Assembly (NCBI GenBank): GCA_963763085.1
Contig: CAVXNB010000003.1
Coordinates: 558,001 to 622,000 of the forward strand
Length of the DNA: 64,000 nucleotides
DNA from: CAVXNB01 sp963763085
Lineage (GTDB): Bacteria > Actinomycetota > Acidimicrobiia > Acidimicrobiales > Bog-793
Reading direction: 5' to 3'
Shown here: piece after piece, positions 25,268 through 34,404 of the stretch
Position numbering within the stretch: position 1 is the first letter of the stretch
Layout of the letters: each line of letters opens with the position of its first letter
Translations under genes and position numbers: made by a program
Notes under the pieces: generated by a model
The model's input: only the letters and a program-made list of their open reading frames with translations
The model's database searches: none
Told to the model about the DNA's origin: nothing

Positions 25268-27841
25268 ATGTCAACAGCGTCGCCCCAATCACAAATCGAC
25301 ACCACCGCATCTTTACCCCACGTATCGAGGGGAACGCTCCGCATCTATCTCGGTGCGGCGCCTGGAGTCGGCAAGACGTACGCGATGCTCGACGAGGGAC
25401 ACCGCCGCATGGCTCGCGGCACCGATGTGGTCATCGGCTTCGTCGAGACACGCGAACGACTCAAGACGGCAGCTGAGATCGGTGATCTGCCGCTGATACC
25501 GCGGAGAGCCCTGCAGGTGCGCGGACAGCGCCTGCAGGAGATGGACGTCGATGCGATCCTGGCTCGCAGGCCGGCGCTCGCTCTGGTCGACGAGCTGGCG
25601 CACACCAACGTCGCCGGCAGCAGGAACGAGAAGCGCTGGCAGGACGTGGAGGAGCTTCTCGAGGGCGGCATCGACGTCATCTCGACGCTGAACATCCAGC
25701 ACCTCGGCAGCTTGAACGACGTCGTAGAGCGGATTACGGGTATGGCGGAGCCCGAGACGATCCCCGACGTTGTCGTCCGCAGGGCCGACCAGATCGAGCT
25801 CGTCGACATGACTCCGGAGGCGCTGAGGCGGCGCATGGCTCACGGCAACGTCTTCCCGCCCGACCGGATCGGCGTCGCCCTGAGCCACTTCTTTCGCGTC
25901 GGGAATCTGGCTGCTCTCCGCGAGCTCGCCCTGCTCTGGGTCGCGGACCGGGTCGACGACGATCTCAACGCCTACCGCGAGCGGCACGGAATCGAAGAGC
26001 CATGGGAGACCAAGGAGCGCATCGTCGTCGCGCTTTCCGGCGCAGCGGAGGGCGAGCATCTGATCCGTCGCGCCTCCCGCATGGCCGCACGCGTGCATGG
26101 CGAGCTCATCGGGGTGCACGTACGGACCATCGTGCGCGACGGCCGGGCCCGGCCGGTGTCCGAGGGCCTCGACCCGCAGCGCAAGCTGCTCCAGGAGCTC
26201 AACGGCCAGTACGCGGAAGTGACCGGCACCGACGTCGCAACTGCGCTGGTCAGCTTCGCACGCGCCGAGAACGCCACCCAGCTGGTTCTCGGCCACAGTG
26301 GCCAATCCCCGCTCTCGGAGATGATCCGCGGCTCGATCATCAACCGGGCGATCCGCGCCTCCGGCTCGATCGACGTCCACGTCATCTCGGCCGAAGAGCC
26401 GGTCAGCACGGGCCTTCCCCCCTCGGCGTGGCGGCACCGCCCGCAGACCGTACAACCCCGGCGGCTGCACCTGGGATGGATCCTCGGCACCGTCGGCATC
26501 GCCGCCCTCGCGGCCGCCCTTTCACCGTTCCATGACTCGCTCGGGCTGGCCGGCGCCCTGCTCTGCCTGCTGATCGGGGTCGTGGCGACAGCGGCCGTCG
26601 GAGGCTTCGAGCCGGCCGTCGCGTCAGCCGTTGTCGGCGCGCTCGTCGCGGACTACTTCTTCGCCGGCCCGACACGCGGTCTTACGGTCCGCGGCTCCGG
26701 TGACGTCGTCGCTCTGGTGGCGTTCTTCATCGCTGCCGGCATGATGAGTGCCCTCGTTCAGCTCTCGGCTCGACGAGCGCTCCAAGTGACCCGGTCGCAT
26801 GCCGAGGTCGAGGCGCTCGCGCGGCTGGCGGGGGCGTGGGCGCTCAAGGGAGGAGCCACGCTTCCCGAGCTCGTGGCAGAGCTTCGCCGCACGTTCGACC
26901 TCGAGGGGGCGGCGATCCTCACCCCCGACGACGAGGGTTGGCGACTCGTGGCATACGCCGGTGACTCGATACCGGTCAGCCCCGAAGATGCCGCCTTCTC
27001 GGCCGAGCTCGACCGGGGCACCGTCCTCGTCCTCGCCGGCCACACGCTCGGAGCGGACGACGCGCGGCTGGTTAACGCCTTCGTAGGTCAGCTGCGCCTC
27101 GCCCAGGAGCGGACCCGTCTAGAGCTCGAAGCGGCCTCGGCGGCCGAGATCGCCAGGTCCGACCGAGCCCACACCGCCCTCCTGGCGGCGGTCTCGCACG
27201 ACCTGCGAACGCCGCTCGCCGCCATCAAGGCGGCCGCCTCCAGCCTGCTGTCGGACGAGGTACGTTTCGCTCAGGAGGACATCCGCAGCCTGTGCGAGAC
27301 GATCGACGCCGAAGCGGATCGCCTGACCAACCTTGTCGCGAACCTGCTCGACATGAGCCGGCTGCAGGCGGGGGCCTTGCCGCTTTCGGTCCGACCGACG
27401 GCCGTCGAGGGTGTCCTCTACGCCGCCGTCGCCGCCCTGTCCAGCGTCGGCTCGGGGATTGCGATCGACGTCGCCGAGTCGCTCCCGCTCGTGCAGGCAG
27501 ACCCTGGCCTCCTCGAGCGGGCGGTTGCCAATGTGATGGCGAATGCCGTCGCCTGGTCGCCGCTCGGGACCGCGGTGCGGGTCGAGGCGGGCACGGCGGG
27601 CAGCCGCGTCGACATCCGTGTGATCGATCAAGGGCCGGGTATACCGCCGAACCAGCGCGACCGCGTGTTCGTCCCCTTCCAACGTCGCGACGACGGTGCC
27701 GGAGGACGGCCGAACGGGATCGGTCTCGGGCTCGCCGTCGCGAAGGGCTTCACCGAGGCGATGGGCGGAGAGCTCGCGGTCGAGGACACCGCCGGTGGAG
27801 GTGCCACGCTCGTGTTCAGCTTGCCGCGGGCCGATTTGTGA
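25268..27841 (+). CDS. kdpD: KdpD-type sensor histidine kinase
   Basis: 857 residues from the ATG at 25268. The order is as in KdpD: an N-terminal KdpD domain with Walker-type GAAPGVGKTYAMLDEGHRR and VDELAHTNVAGS, a Usp-like domain (about 255-375), a four-helix DUF4118 membrane region (about 395-500), a GAF-like segment, the phosphoacceptor block AAVSHDLRTPLAAIK, and an ATPase domain with N- and G-boxes (NVMANAVAWSP, DQGPGIPP, GIGLGLAVAKGFTEAMGG). It normally senses K+ limitation or turgor. No kdpFABC is in the window. It overlaps kdpE by 4 bases. Confidence 0.92.
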   Translation: MSTASPQSQIDTTASLPHVSRGTLRIYLGAAPGVGKTYAMLDEGHRRMARGTDVVIGFVETRERLKTAAEIGDLPLIPRRALQVRGQRLQEMDVDAILARRPALALVDELAHTNVAGSRNEKRWQDVEELLEGGIDVISTLNIQHLGSLNDVVERITGMAEPETIPDVVVRRADQIELVDMTPEALRRRMAHGNVFPPDRIGVALSHFFRVGNLAALRELALLWVADRVDDDLNAYRERHGIEEPWETKERIVVALSGAAEGEHLIRRASRMAARVHGELIGVHVRTIVRDGRARPVSEGLDPQRKLLQELNGQYAEVTGTDVATALVSFARAENATQLVLGHSGQSPLSEMIRGSIINRAIRASGSIDVHVISAEEPVSTGLPPSAWRHRPQTVQPRRLHLGWILGTVGIAALAAALSPFHDSLGLAGALLCLLIGVVATAAVGGFEPAVASAVVGALVADYFFAGPTRGLTVRGSGDVVALVAFFIAAGMMSALVQLSARRALQVTRSHAEVEALARLAGAWALKGGATLPELVAELRRTFDLEGAAILTPDDEGWRLVAYAGDSIPVSPEDAAFSAELDRGTVLVLAGHTLGADDARLVNAFVGQLRLAQERTRLELEAASAAEIARSDRAHTALLAAVSHDLRTPLAAIKAAASSLLSDEVRFAQEDIRSLCETIDAEADRLTNLVANLLDMSRLQAGALPLSVRPTAVEGVLYAAVAALSSVGSGIAIDVAESLPLVQADPGLLERAVANVMANAVAWSPLGTAVRVEAGTAGSRVDIRVIDQGPGIPPNQRDRVFVPFQRRDDGAGGRPNGIGLGLAVAKGFTEAMGGELAVEDTAGGGATLVFSLPRADL

Positions 27842-28545
27842 GCACAATCCTCGTGGTCGACGATGAGCCTGCCCTCCTGCGGACGATGGACATCAACTTG
27901 AGAAGCCGCGGCTACGAGGTGTCGCTGGCGACGAGCGGCCACGAGGCGCTGGCGCTCGCAGCGCGCAACCATCCTGACGTCGTCGTGCTCGACCTCGGGC
28001 TTCCCGACATGGACGGTGTCGACGTCATCGAGGGACTCCGGGGCTGGACGACGGTCCCGATCATCGTGCTCTCGGCCCGGACCGAGGAGAGGGACAAGGT
28101 CGCAGCCCTCGACGCCGGGGCCAACGACTACGTGGGCAAGCCGTTCGGCATGGACGAGCTCATGGCCCGCGTCCGGGTCGCGCTGCGGGTGCCGGCGCAT
28201 GCCGACGACACACCCGTCATCGAGACGCCGGACTTCACTATCGACCTGGCCGCCAAACGCGTCCGGCGAGACGGTCACGAGGTCCGTCTGACGGCCACGG
28301 AATGGCAGGTTGTCGAGCTCCTCGCCCGCAACCCGGGCAGGCTCATCACCCAGCGGCAGCTCCTCGAGCAGGTCTGGGGCCTTCGCAACACGAAGACGAA
28401 CTATGTACGGGTCTTCCTCGTCACGATCCGCCGGAAGCTCGAACCCGATCCCGCAAACCCCCGCTACTTCGTCACCGAGCCGGGGTCGGGGATCCGGTTC
28501 GTTCCGGAAGGTCTGGCGAGCTCGGAGACCGGATCCGGGCCGTGA
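27838..28545 (+). CDS. kdpE: KdpE-type response regulator
   Basis: 235 residues. The receiver domain has the acidic pair DDE at 8-10, the phosphorylation site Asp52 in VVLDLGLPDMDG, and Lys in VGKPFGMDEL. It is followed by an OmpR-type winged helix (LTATEWQVVELLARNPGRLITQRQLLEQVWG). The start GTG (27838) overlaps the kdpD stop. The cognate target operon is not in the window. The phased repeats at 24464-24512 are a possible site. Confidence 0.92.
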   Translation: MSTILVVDDEPALLRTMDINLRSRGYEVSLATSGHEALALAARNHPDVVVLDLGLPDMDGVDVIEGLRGWTTVPIIVLSARTEERDKVAALDAGANDYVGKPFGMDELMARVRVALRVPAHADDTPVIETPDFTIDLAAKRVRRDGHEVRLTATEWQVVELLARNPGRLITQRQLLEQVWGLRNTKTNYVRVFLVTIRRKLEPDPANPRYFVTEPGSGIRFVPEGLASSETGSGP

Positions 28546-28615
28546 ATCGGCTCCCGAGGAGCCGTGCCGGCCGCGAGTACGATCCCCGAAGCGCACGACG
28601 ACCGGAGGGACGATC

Positions 28616-29728
28616 ATGAGCAAAGAGACTGCCTTTTACCCGAGACTCTCGGCACTCACCGACCACTGGATGGACCTTTTCGGCTACGCGGCTCCGTCGG
28701 TCGTGACCGACACGGCCGAGGAGTACCGGGCCGTGCGGGAGACCGCAGGACTCATGGACTTCTCGATGCTCCGCAAGATCGACCTCACCGGACCCGGATC
28801 GCTCGAGTTGCTCAACTCGATGGTCACGAGGGACCTCGCCAAGGTTGCTCAGGGTCACATCGCCTACGGCGCACTGACCGACGAGAACGGCAACATGGTC
28901 GACGACTGCACCGCGTCGGTCTTTTCGCCGGACCGGGTCCGCTTCTGCGGTGCGAACGACCGTGACGCCGAGATGTTCGCCGCCAGAGCGGCGGGGACCT
29001 CCGTCAGCGTTCGTGCCTTCACCGACGAGATGCCCCACTTGTGCCTGCAGGGCCCGGCGAGTCGTGCGCTCTTGCAGCCGCTCGCCAACCAGGATCTCTC
29101 GAACGAGTCTTTTCCGTACTACACCTTTCGCGACGACGTCGAGATCGCCGGAATCCCGATCTTCATGACCCGGCTCGGCTACACCGCCGAGCTCGGCTAC
29201 GAGCTGTGGGTCGATCTCGACCGGGCGCTCGACCTCTGGGACGCTCTCGTCGACGCCTGCATGCCGAAGGGCATGGCGATCATCGGCATGGACGCGCTCG
29301 ACCTCTTCCGGATCGAAGGCGGGTTCATCATCGGCGGCGTCGAGTACGACCCCACCGTCTCGCCGTACGAGTGCGGCCTCGGCTGGGCGGTCGACTTGGG
29401 CAAGACGGACTTCCAGGGCCGGACGGCGCTCGTGGGTTTGAAGGACGAGCGGCCGCTCCGCCTCGGCAGCGTCATCCTCGAAGCCGGCGGGCCGGACGCG
29501 AGCGGGGCGAGGCTCGCAGTCGAGGGTGGGGAGGTGGGGTTCGTGACGCAGGCTGTGGTTTCTCCGTATCTGGGTGGAAGGACGCTCGGCCTCGCGAAGC
29601 TCAGGCGACCGTTCAACGCCGCCGGGACTCGGGTCGAGGCGACGATCGAAGGAGGCTCCGTGGCCGGCGAGGTCGTCCGCCACCCGGTGTACGACCCGGA
29701 GCGCCGGAGGGCGAAGGAACTCGCCTGA
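28616..29728 (+). CDS. GcvT-like folate-dependent aminomethyltransferase (plus-strand copy)
   Basis: 370 residues, ATG at 28616 after GGAGGGA. It has the GcvT/DmdA fold: AEEYRAVRETAGLMDFSMLRKIDLTGPGSLELLNSMVTRDLAKV opens the THF domain, followed by ALTDENGNMVDDCTASVFSPDRVRF, FMTRLGYTAELGYELWVD, MDALDLFRIEGGFIIGG and a C-terminal barrel. Such stand-alone proteins accept a methylene or methyl group on THF from small amines or sulfonium compounds. It follows kdpE by 70 bases on the same strand, which is odd company. A similar gene sits on the opposite strand at 30023. The lack of other glycine cleavage genes argues against true GcvT. Confidence 0.75.
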   Translation: MSKETAFYPRLSALTDHWMDLFGYAAPSVVTDTAEEYRAVRETAGLMDFSMLRKIDLTGPGSLELLNSMVTRDLAKVAQGHIAYGALTDENGNMVDDCTASVFSPDRVRFCGANDRDAEMFAARAAGTSVSVRAFTDEMPHLCLQGPASRALLQPLANQDLSNESFPYYTFRDDVEIAGIPIFMTRLGYTAELGYELWVDLDRALDLWDALVDACMPKGMAIIGMDALDLFRIEGGFIIGGVEYDPTVSPYECGLGWAVDLGKTDFQGRTALVGLKDERPLRLGSVILEAGGPDASGARLAVEGGEVGFVTQAVVSPYLGGRTLGLAKLRRPFNAAGTRVEATIEGGSVAGEVVRHPVYDPERRRAKELA

Positions 29729-29737
29729 CGGCCGCGA

Positions 29738-30013
29738 TCAGGCGGCGCCGGCCGACCGGGCCCGGCGCCGCGCCTCGACGCGCCGGAGCGGAGACGCGTA
29801 CCAGAGCGCACCGACGACGCCCGCGATCAACGCCGACACGATGTAGGAGTACGCGTGCTGGTAAAGGGTCGCGGCAGCAATGGCATAGCTGACCGGGATC
29901 GCAAGCAGGCCGGGCCACCGCCGGACGAGACGCCCGGCGCCGGCGGCAGTGACCGAGAGTGACTCGATCGCCGCCGACCGCATGCTCGCCGGCGAGGCGG
30001 TCTTTTCCGTCAT
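29738..30013 (-). CDS. Small membrane protein
   Basis: 91 residues with two hydrophobic segments (about 34-52, WPGLLAIPVSYAIAAATL, and 57-72, YIVSALIAGVVGALWY) between basic ends. No family was recognised. It is the last gene of the cluster 2 minus-strand string, 9 bases after the GcvT-like gene. It may be an accessory membrane partner. The reading frame is opposite to the neighbouring plus-strand gene and barely avoids overlap with it. Confidence 0.5.
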   Translation of the reverse strand: MTEKTASPASMRSAAIESLSVTAAGAGRLVRRWPGLLAIPVSYAIAAATLYQHAYSYIVSALIAGVVGALWYASPLRRVEARRRARSAGAA

Positions 30014-30022
30014 CGTCGGCGG

Positions 30023-31165
30023 CTACGAGCGCGGACGGGTCTTGTCCGGGTCATAGAAGGGGAAGCGCACGACGGTGGCACCGAGGGCCGCCGTGTCGGA
30101 GCCGGCGCTCTGCACCTCGAGCTTGTCACCGAGGCCGGCGTGACCGATCTGGACGCGGGCGAGCGCCAGGCTCTTCTCGAGACCCGGCGAGAACGTTCCG
30201 CTCGTGACGACGCCGACGGCCTGACCGCCGGCGACGACGGTGTCGCCGGATGCGACGGCATCCGGGCCGTCGACCTCGAGTCCGACGAGCGTCTGCGTCG
30301 GATGCTGCCGCCGCCGGGCCAAGGCTTCCTTGCCCACGAAATCGTCTTCCTTGTCCTTGGTGACCGCGAACCCGATGCCGGCCTCGAACGGGTCCTCGGC
30401 GCCGTCGTACTCGTAGCCCTTGAAGATGAGGCCGGCGTCGACGCGTACGAGGTCGAGGGCGTCGAGGCCGAGCGGCGCCAGACCGTGAGGCTCGCCGGCG
30501 GCCCAGACGGCGTCCCAGACCGCGGGACCGTCCTCGGGACGGCACCACAATTCGTAGCCGAGCTCGCCCGAGTACCCGGTGCGCGACACGACGACGGCGG
30601 GGCCATCCGGTCCCCCGGTGCGGCCCTCGGTGAAGCGGAACCACGTCAGGTCCGACACGCCAGGGACTCCATCGGGAGTCCATACGGCCGCTTCGACGAT
30701 GTCCCGGCTCGCGGGCCCTTGCACGGCGAGGTTGTGGACCCGGTCGGTGGAGTTCTCGAGCGACACCTCGAGGCCGAGCCGGTCCGCGTGCCGGCGGAAC
30801 CAGGCCTCGTCCTCGTCGGTGTAGCCGACCCAGCGGAAGCGCTCCGGACCGAAGCGGAAGACGGTCCCGTCGTCGAGCAGGTTCCCGTCCTCGTCGCAGA
30901 GCCCGGTGTAGACGACCTGGCCGTCGCCGAGACGCCGGAGGTCGCGGGTCACGGTGGCCTGCAGGACGGACTCGGCCCCGGGCCCCGTCACCTCAACTTT
31001 GCGGAGGGGAGTCAGGTCCATGATGACGGCCCGTTTGCGGCACGCCCAGTATTCGTCGGTGATGTCGGCCGCGTACTGCGAGGGGAAGTCGTAGCCGGCG
31101 TACTCGACGAAGGTGGCCCCGAGAGCCGCCGTGCGGCTGTGGAACGCTGTCTGGCGCAAGGACAT
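30023..31165 (-). CDS. GcvT-like folate-dependent aminomethyltransferase (minus-strand copy)
   Basis: 380 residues. Order: MSLRQTAFHSRTAALGATFVEYAGYDFP, then ACRKRAVIMDLTPLRKVEVTGPGAESVLQATVTRDLRR, DEDGNLLDDGTVFRFGPERFRWVGY, VVSRTGYSGELGYELWCRPEDG and LGLDALDLVRVDAGLIFKGYEYDGAEDPFEAGIGFAV. This is clearly a THF-binding GcvT-family protein. It lies 57 bases downstream of the stand-alone FAD dehydrogenase on the same strand. I infer that together they replace the fused or four-subunit dehydrogenase of cluster 1: one oxidises the N-methyl group, the other loads methylene onto THF. Confidence 0.78.
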   Translation of the reverse strand: MSLRQTAFHSRTAALGATFVEYAGYDFPSQYAADITDEYWACRKRAVIMDLTPLRKVEVTGPGAESVLQATVTRDLRRLGDGQVVYTGLCDEDGNLLDDGTVFRFGPERFRWVGYTDEDEAWFRRHADRLGLEVSLENSTDRVHNLAVQGPASRDIVEAAVWTPDGVPGVSDLTWFRFTEGRTGGPDGPAVVVSRTGYSGELGYELWCRPEDGPAVWDAVWAAGEPHGLAPLGLDALDLVRVDAGLIFKGYEYDGAEDPFEAGIGFAVTKDKEDDFVGKEALARRRQHPTQTLVGLEVDGPDAVASGDTVVAGGQAVGVVTSGTFSPGLEKSLALARVQIGHAGLGDKLEVQSAGSDTAALGATVVRFPFYDPDKTRPRS

Positions 31166-31222
31166 GGGTGAATTCCTCTCGGTTCTGGGGAGAAAGATGA
31201 GCGGTCGGCGGCTCGAGGAGCG

Positions 31223-32560
31223 TCAGCTCCAGGGGAAAGGTGAGTGGCTGACCGGATGGAGCCGCCCGTCAGCGTATCGAGCGAAGCGGAACGGCTCGAG
31301 GAGCGCCTGGGCGTCGCCGAGCAGCTCCTTGGCGACGAGGGCACCCACACCGATCATCTTGTAGCCGTGATTCGAGTCGGCGATCACGTAGGCGTTCTCC
31401 GAGAAGACGTCGAAGACCGGGAAGCTGTCAGGCGTGAAGCACCCGATGCCGCCGGACGGTTCCTTCGAGAAGAGGTTCCCCTTTCCTTCGAAGCGCTTGT
31501 GGCAGTGGGCCAGCGCGGAGGTCCACATCCTGGCGAAATCCGAGCCGACGACGAAGTCGGGACTGTCGGGCCCGTACGGGTCGACGGCGACCTCGGCCGC
31601 GGGCCGGTCCACGATGTAGGGCATCGCCCCGCCCTGCACGCCTCCGAAATTGAAGTCGGGCTTGTAATAGATGCCCCAGAGCTTGTCGGTGACGAGTGAG
31701 CCGTCCGCATCGTCGTACAACGGAGCATCGGTGTCGACGTGGATGACCGGGGGCATCTCACCCGCGTTCGTACGTAGATAGTCGGGATCGAGCTTGAGCG
31801 TGCCCTCCTCCAGGCACCAGTAGGTCCACATGGGACGCTCGTACACCTTCCCGTCCCGGCCTTTCACGTCGACGACGTCGGGGAGCTCGAGCATGCTCCA
31901 GATGTCGCGCACCCACGGCCCGACGGCGACGACGACGGACTCGCACCCGATGCTGCCCTGGTCGGTCTCGACGGCCGTCACGGCACCGGTGCTGCTGCGG
32001 CGGAACCCGAGGACCTTCGTGCCCGGAAAGATGCGCACGCCGGCGCCCTTGGCCTTGGCCGCCAGCCCGTGCATGGAGGCGACGTTGTTCGCGTAGCCGC
32101 CGCGCTTCTCGTGGAGCACACAGCTGATGTTCTTGGCCTGCCAGTCCGAGAACAGGTTCTCCATGTAGACGTGGCACTCGGTCTCGCCCTCGACGAGCGT
32201 CGAGGGGTAGCCGATGGACCGCTGCTCCTCGTAGATCTGCGCGACGTCGCCGTGCATGACCTCGGGCGCGAGCTGCATGTAGCCGACGCCGTGGTAGGAG
32301 AACGCCTCCGGGTCGGACTCCCACACCGAGACCGAGTGCTCCATCAGCTCACGCATGGCGGGCTGGAAGTAATTGTTGCGCACCACCCCGCACGCGATGC
32401 CGGACGCACCCGCCCCGACGTTGGTCTTGTCGACCACGATCACGTCCTCGCCGGAGCCCATCCCTCGGCTCTCGAGCCCCTCGGCGAGTTGCCACGCGGT
32501 CGAGAGTCCGTGGATCCCGGCTCCGATGATCACGAATCGGCTCGTCTTCGGCAGTGACAT
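31223..32560 (-). CDS. FAD-dependent amine dehydrogenase, SoxB/MgdA-related
   Basis: 445 residues. The N-terminal FAD site FVIIGAGIHGLSTAWQLA, the VVDKTNVGAGASGIACGVVRNNYFQP block (equivalent to the RSNYL region of SoxB) and the C-terminal NHGYKMIGVGALVAKELLG place it in the DAO/sarcosine oxidase family. It is longer than SoxB, and no alpha, gamma or delta subunit lies beside it. The partner is probably the GcvT-like gene at 30023, and electrons could go to the ETF encoded at 41-43 kb. The substrate may be N-methylglutamate or a related N-alkyl amino acid. It starts just after the 141-residue protein. Confidence 0.8.
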   Translation of the reverse strand: MSLPKTSRFVIIGAGIHGLSTAWQLAEGLESRGMGSGEDVIVVDKTNVGAGASGIACGVVRNNYFQPAMRELMEHSVSVWESDPEAFSYHGVGYMQLAPEVMHGDVAQIYEEQRSIGYPSTLVEGETECHVYMENLFSDWQAKNISCVLHEKRGGYANNVASMHGLAAKAKGAGVRIFPGTKVLGFRRSSTGAVTAVETDQGSIGCESVVVAVGPWVRDIWSMLELPDVVDVKGRDGKVYERPMWTYWCLEEGTLKLDPDYLRTNAGEMPPVIHVDTDAPLYDDADGSLVTDKLWGIYYKPDFNFGGVQGGAMPYIVDRPAAEVAVDPYGPDSPDFVVGSDFARMWTSALAHCHKRFEGKGNLFSKEPSGGIGCFTPDSFPVFDVFSENAYVIADSNHGYKMIGVGALVAKELLGDAQALLEPFRFARYADGRLHPVSHSPFPWS

Positions 32561-32563
32561 GGC

Positions 32564-32989
32564 TCAATGACCTCCTGGTGCTTCCCAGCCTTCCAGCGTC
32601 GGCGGCTCCCAGTGGTCGCCGACGACGTCCGACCCGTCGACCCATGACCCGAGCTCGAGCTGGCGGTACTTCGCGTGGCGTCGCTTCAACTGGATCCCGT
32701 AGGAGTTGCCCGACTGGAGGTGGGTGATCAGCACCTTGCGCGCGATCTCGTCCTCGCGTCCTTCGGGGATCGGGAAATAGATCTTGAGGAACGAATTCGA
32801 GTAGCGGTCGAAGACGGCCGGGACGCCGTCCTCGGCCAACAGGTGGATGTCCTCGAGCCAATTGAGGTCCGGCCCGGGCGTCGCCGCCTGCAGATCGACG
32901 TCCTCGACAAGCGAGATGTCGTGGACGTACGGATAGGAGTGGCCCGATAGCTCCTCGGCGTCGATGGTCACGTGCCTCGTCTCGCTCAT
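32564..32989 (-). CDS. Conserved-looking 141-residue protein of unknown function
   Basis: Starts at 32989, overlapping the mgsC stop (ATGA), and ends 3 bases before the FAD dehydrogenase start. It opens MSETRHVTIDAEELSGHSYPY and is soluble and acidic. It has aromatic-rich segments (DLNWLEDIHLLAEDGVPAVFDRYSNSFLKIYFPIPEG, read in parts) and ends LGSWVDGSDVVGDHWEPPTLEGWEAPGGH. There are no Cys, so it is not a SoxD-type zinc subunit. I do not recognise a family. Tight coupling on both sides implies a role as a subunit or assembly factor of the second synthase or dehydrogenase. Confidence 0.7.
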   Translation of the reverse strand: MSETRHVTIDAEELSGHSYPYVHDISLVEDVDLQAATPGPDLNWLEDIHLLAEDGVPAVFDRYSNSFLKIYFPIPEGREDEIARKVLITHLQSGNSYGIQLKRRHAKYRQLELGSWVDGSDVVGDHWEPPTLEGWEAPGGH

Positions 32990-34380
32990 CAGTTCCCCTT
33001 GTCGATGTAGCGCGCGAGCATCGACTTGATCTCGTCGAGGGTTCGCTGCTCGGTGACGCCTGGAACGTACGTCGTCCCGGCGAGCGGCACCCGCGCCATG
33101 GCAGCCGCCTCGACCGTGAGCGCGCACAGGTCCTCCGGCTCGAGGCTGTGCACGTTCGTCTTGCCGCACGCCCGCGCCAGCATCTGAACCTCGAGTGTGA
33201 GCGTGTGCAGAAAGTTGTAGACGCGCTCGGCGGCCTCGTCGACCACGAGGCGCTTGCGCAGCTCGGGATCCTGGGTCGTGATGCCGACCGGGCAGCGGCC
33301 GGTGTGGCAGTGGTAGCAGAAGCCGGCCTTCACGCCGACGGTGCCCTCGTAGTCCGTGACGCCGGCGATCTCCTTGTTGCAGTTCAGCGCCATGAGGGCC
33401 GAATGGCCGATCGCCACCGCCTTGGCGCCGAGCGACAGGCACTTCGCGACGTCGCCGCCGTTGCGGATGCCGCCCGCGACCACGAGATCGACCTCGTCGG
33501 CGAGCCCGACGTCCTCGAGCGCGCGTCGAGCTTCGGGGATGGCCGCCATGAGCGGGATCCCCGTCTCCTCCGACGCGACGTGAGGACCGGCACCGGTGCC
33601 GCCTTCAGCACCGTCGAGGTAGATGATGTCCGGCCCGCATTTCGCCGCCATCCGGACGTCGTCGTAGACGCGGGCCGCTCCCAGCTTGAGCTGAATCGGG
33701 ATCTGGTAGTCGGTCGCTTCCCTGATCTCCTGGATCTTGAGCGAGAGGTCGTCCGGACCGAGCCAGTCCGGATGCCGGGCAGGGCTGCGCTGATCGATGC
33801 CTGCCGGCAGCGAGCGCATCTCGGCCACCTGTTCGGTGACTTTCTGGCCCATGAGGTGACCGCCGAGGCCGACCTTGCAACCCTGGCCGATGAAGAACTC
33901 GCACGCGTCCGCCAGCATGAGGTGATGCGGGTTGAAGCCGTACCGGCTCTGGATGCATTGGTAGTACCACTTGGTGGAGTGGTCGCGCTCGGGAGGGATC
34001 ATGCCGCCTTCGCCCGAGCACGTCGCCGTCCCGGCCATGGACGCTCCCTTGGCCAGCGCCGTCTTCGCCTCGATCGAGAGCGCTCCGAAGCTCATCCCGG
34101 TGATGTAGACCGGGATGTCGAGCTCGATCGGGTGCTTGGCGAAGCGTGCCCCGAGCACGGTCTTCGTCTCGCACTTCTCCCGGTAGCCCTCGATCACGAA
34201 TCGGGTGAGCGTGCCGGGCAGGAACATCAGCTCGTCCCAGCTGGGCATCTGCTTGAAGAGCGAGAAACCGCGCATCCGGTACCGACCCAGCTCGGACTTC
34301 ACGTGGATGTCATTGATGACCTCCGGCGTGAAGATCCTGCTGTGCCCGAGGATGCTCCTGCGGGAAAGTTCGTCCTCCAT
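32989..34380 (-). CDS. mgsC: Second N-methylglutamate synthase-type subunit C (FMN domain)
   Basis: 463 residues. Same architecture as the cluster 1 enzyme: YITGMSFGALSIEAKTAL, the SGEGGMIPPERD loop, IQLKLGAARVYDD, YLDGAEGGTGAGP, VAGGIRNGGDVAKCLSLGA and the iron-sulfur Cys set in YHCHTGRCPVGI. The two copies differ at many positions, including the active-site loop (SGEGG versus TGDGG), so they are old paralogues rather than a recent duplication. It is followed by the unknown 141-residue gene and preceded by mgsB and mgsA in the same order as in cluster 1. Confidence 0.85.
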   Translation of the reverse strand: MEDELSRRSILGHSRIFTPEVINDIHVKSELGRYRMRGFSLFKQMPSWDELMFLPGTLTRFVIEGYREKCETKTVLGARFAKHPIELDIPVYITGMSFGALSIEAKTALAKGASMAGTATCSGEGGMIPPERDHSTKWYYQCIQSRYGFNPHHLMLADACEFFIGQGCKVGLGGHLMGQKVTEQVAEMRSLPAGIDQRSPARHPDWLGPDDLSLKIQEIREATDYQIPIQLKLGAARVYDDVRMAAKCGPDIIYLDGAEGGTGAGPHVASEETGIPLMAAIPEARRALEDVGLADEVDLVVAGGIRNGGDVAKCLSLGAKAVAIGHSALMALNCNKEIAGVTDYEGTVGVKAGFCYHCHTGRCPVGITTQDPELRKRLVVDEAAERVYNFLHTLTLEVQMLARACGKTNVHSLEPEDLCALTVEAAAMARVPLAGTTYVPGVTEQRTLDEIKSMLARYIDKGN

Positions 34381-34404
34381 CGTCCTCCTGTCAGGTCGCC
34401 ACGC

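Noticed and set aside
28616..29728. Glycine cleavage system T protein
   Set aside because: No gcvH or gcvP is in the window, and the neighbours are amine-oxidation genes, so I call it GcvT-like only.
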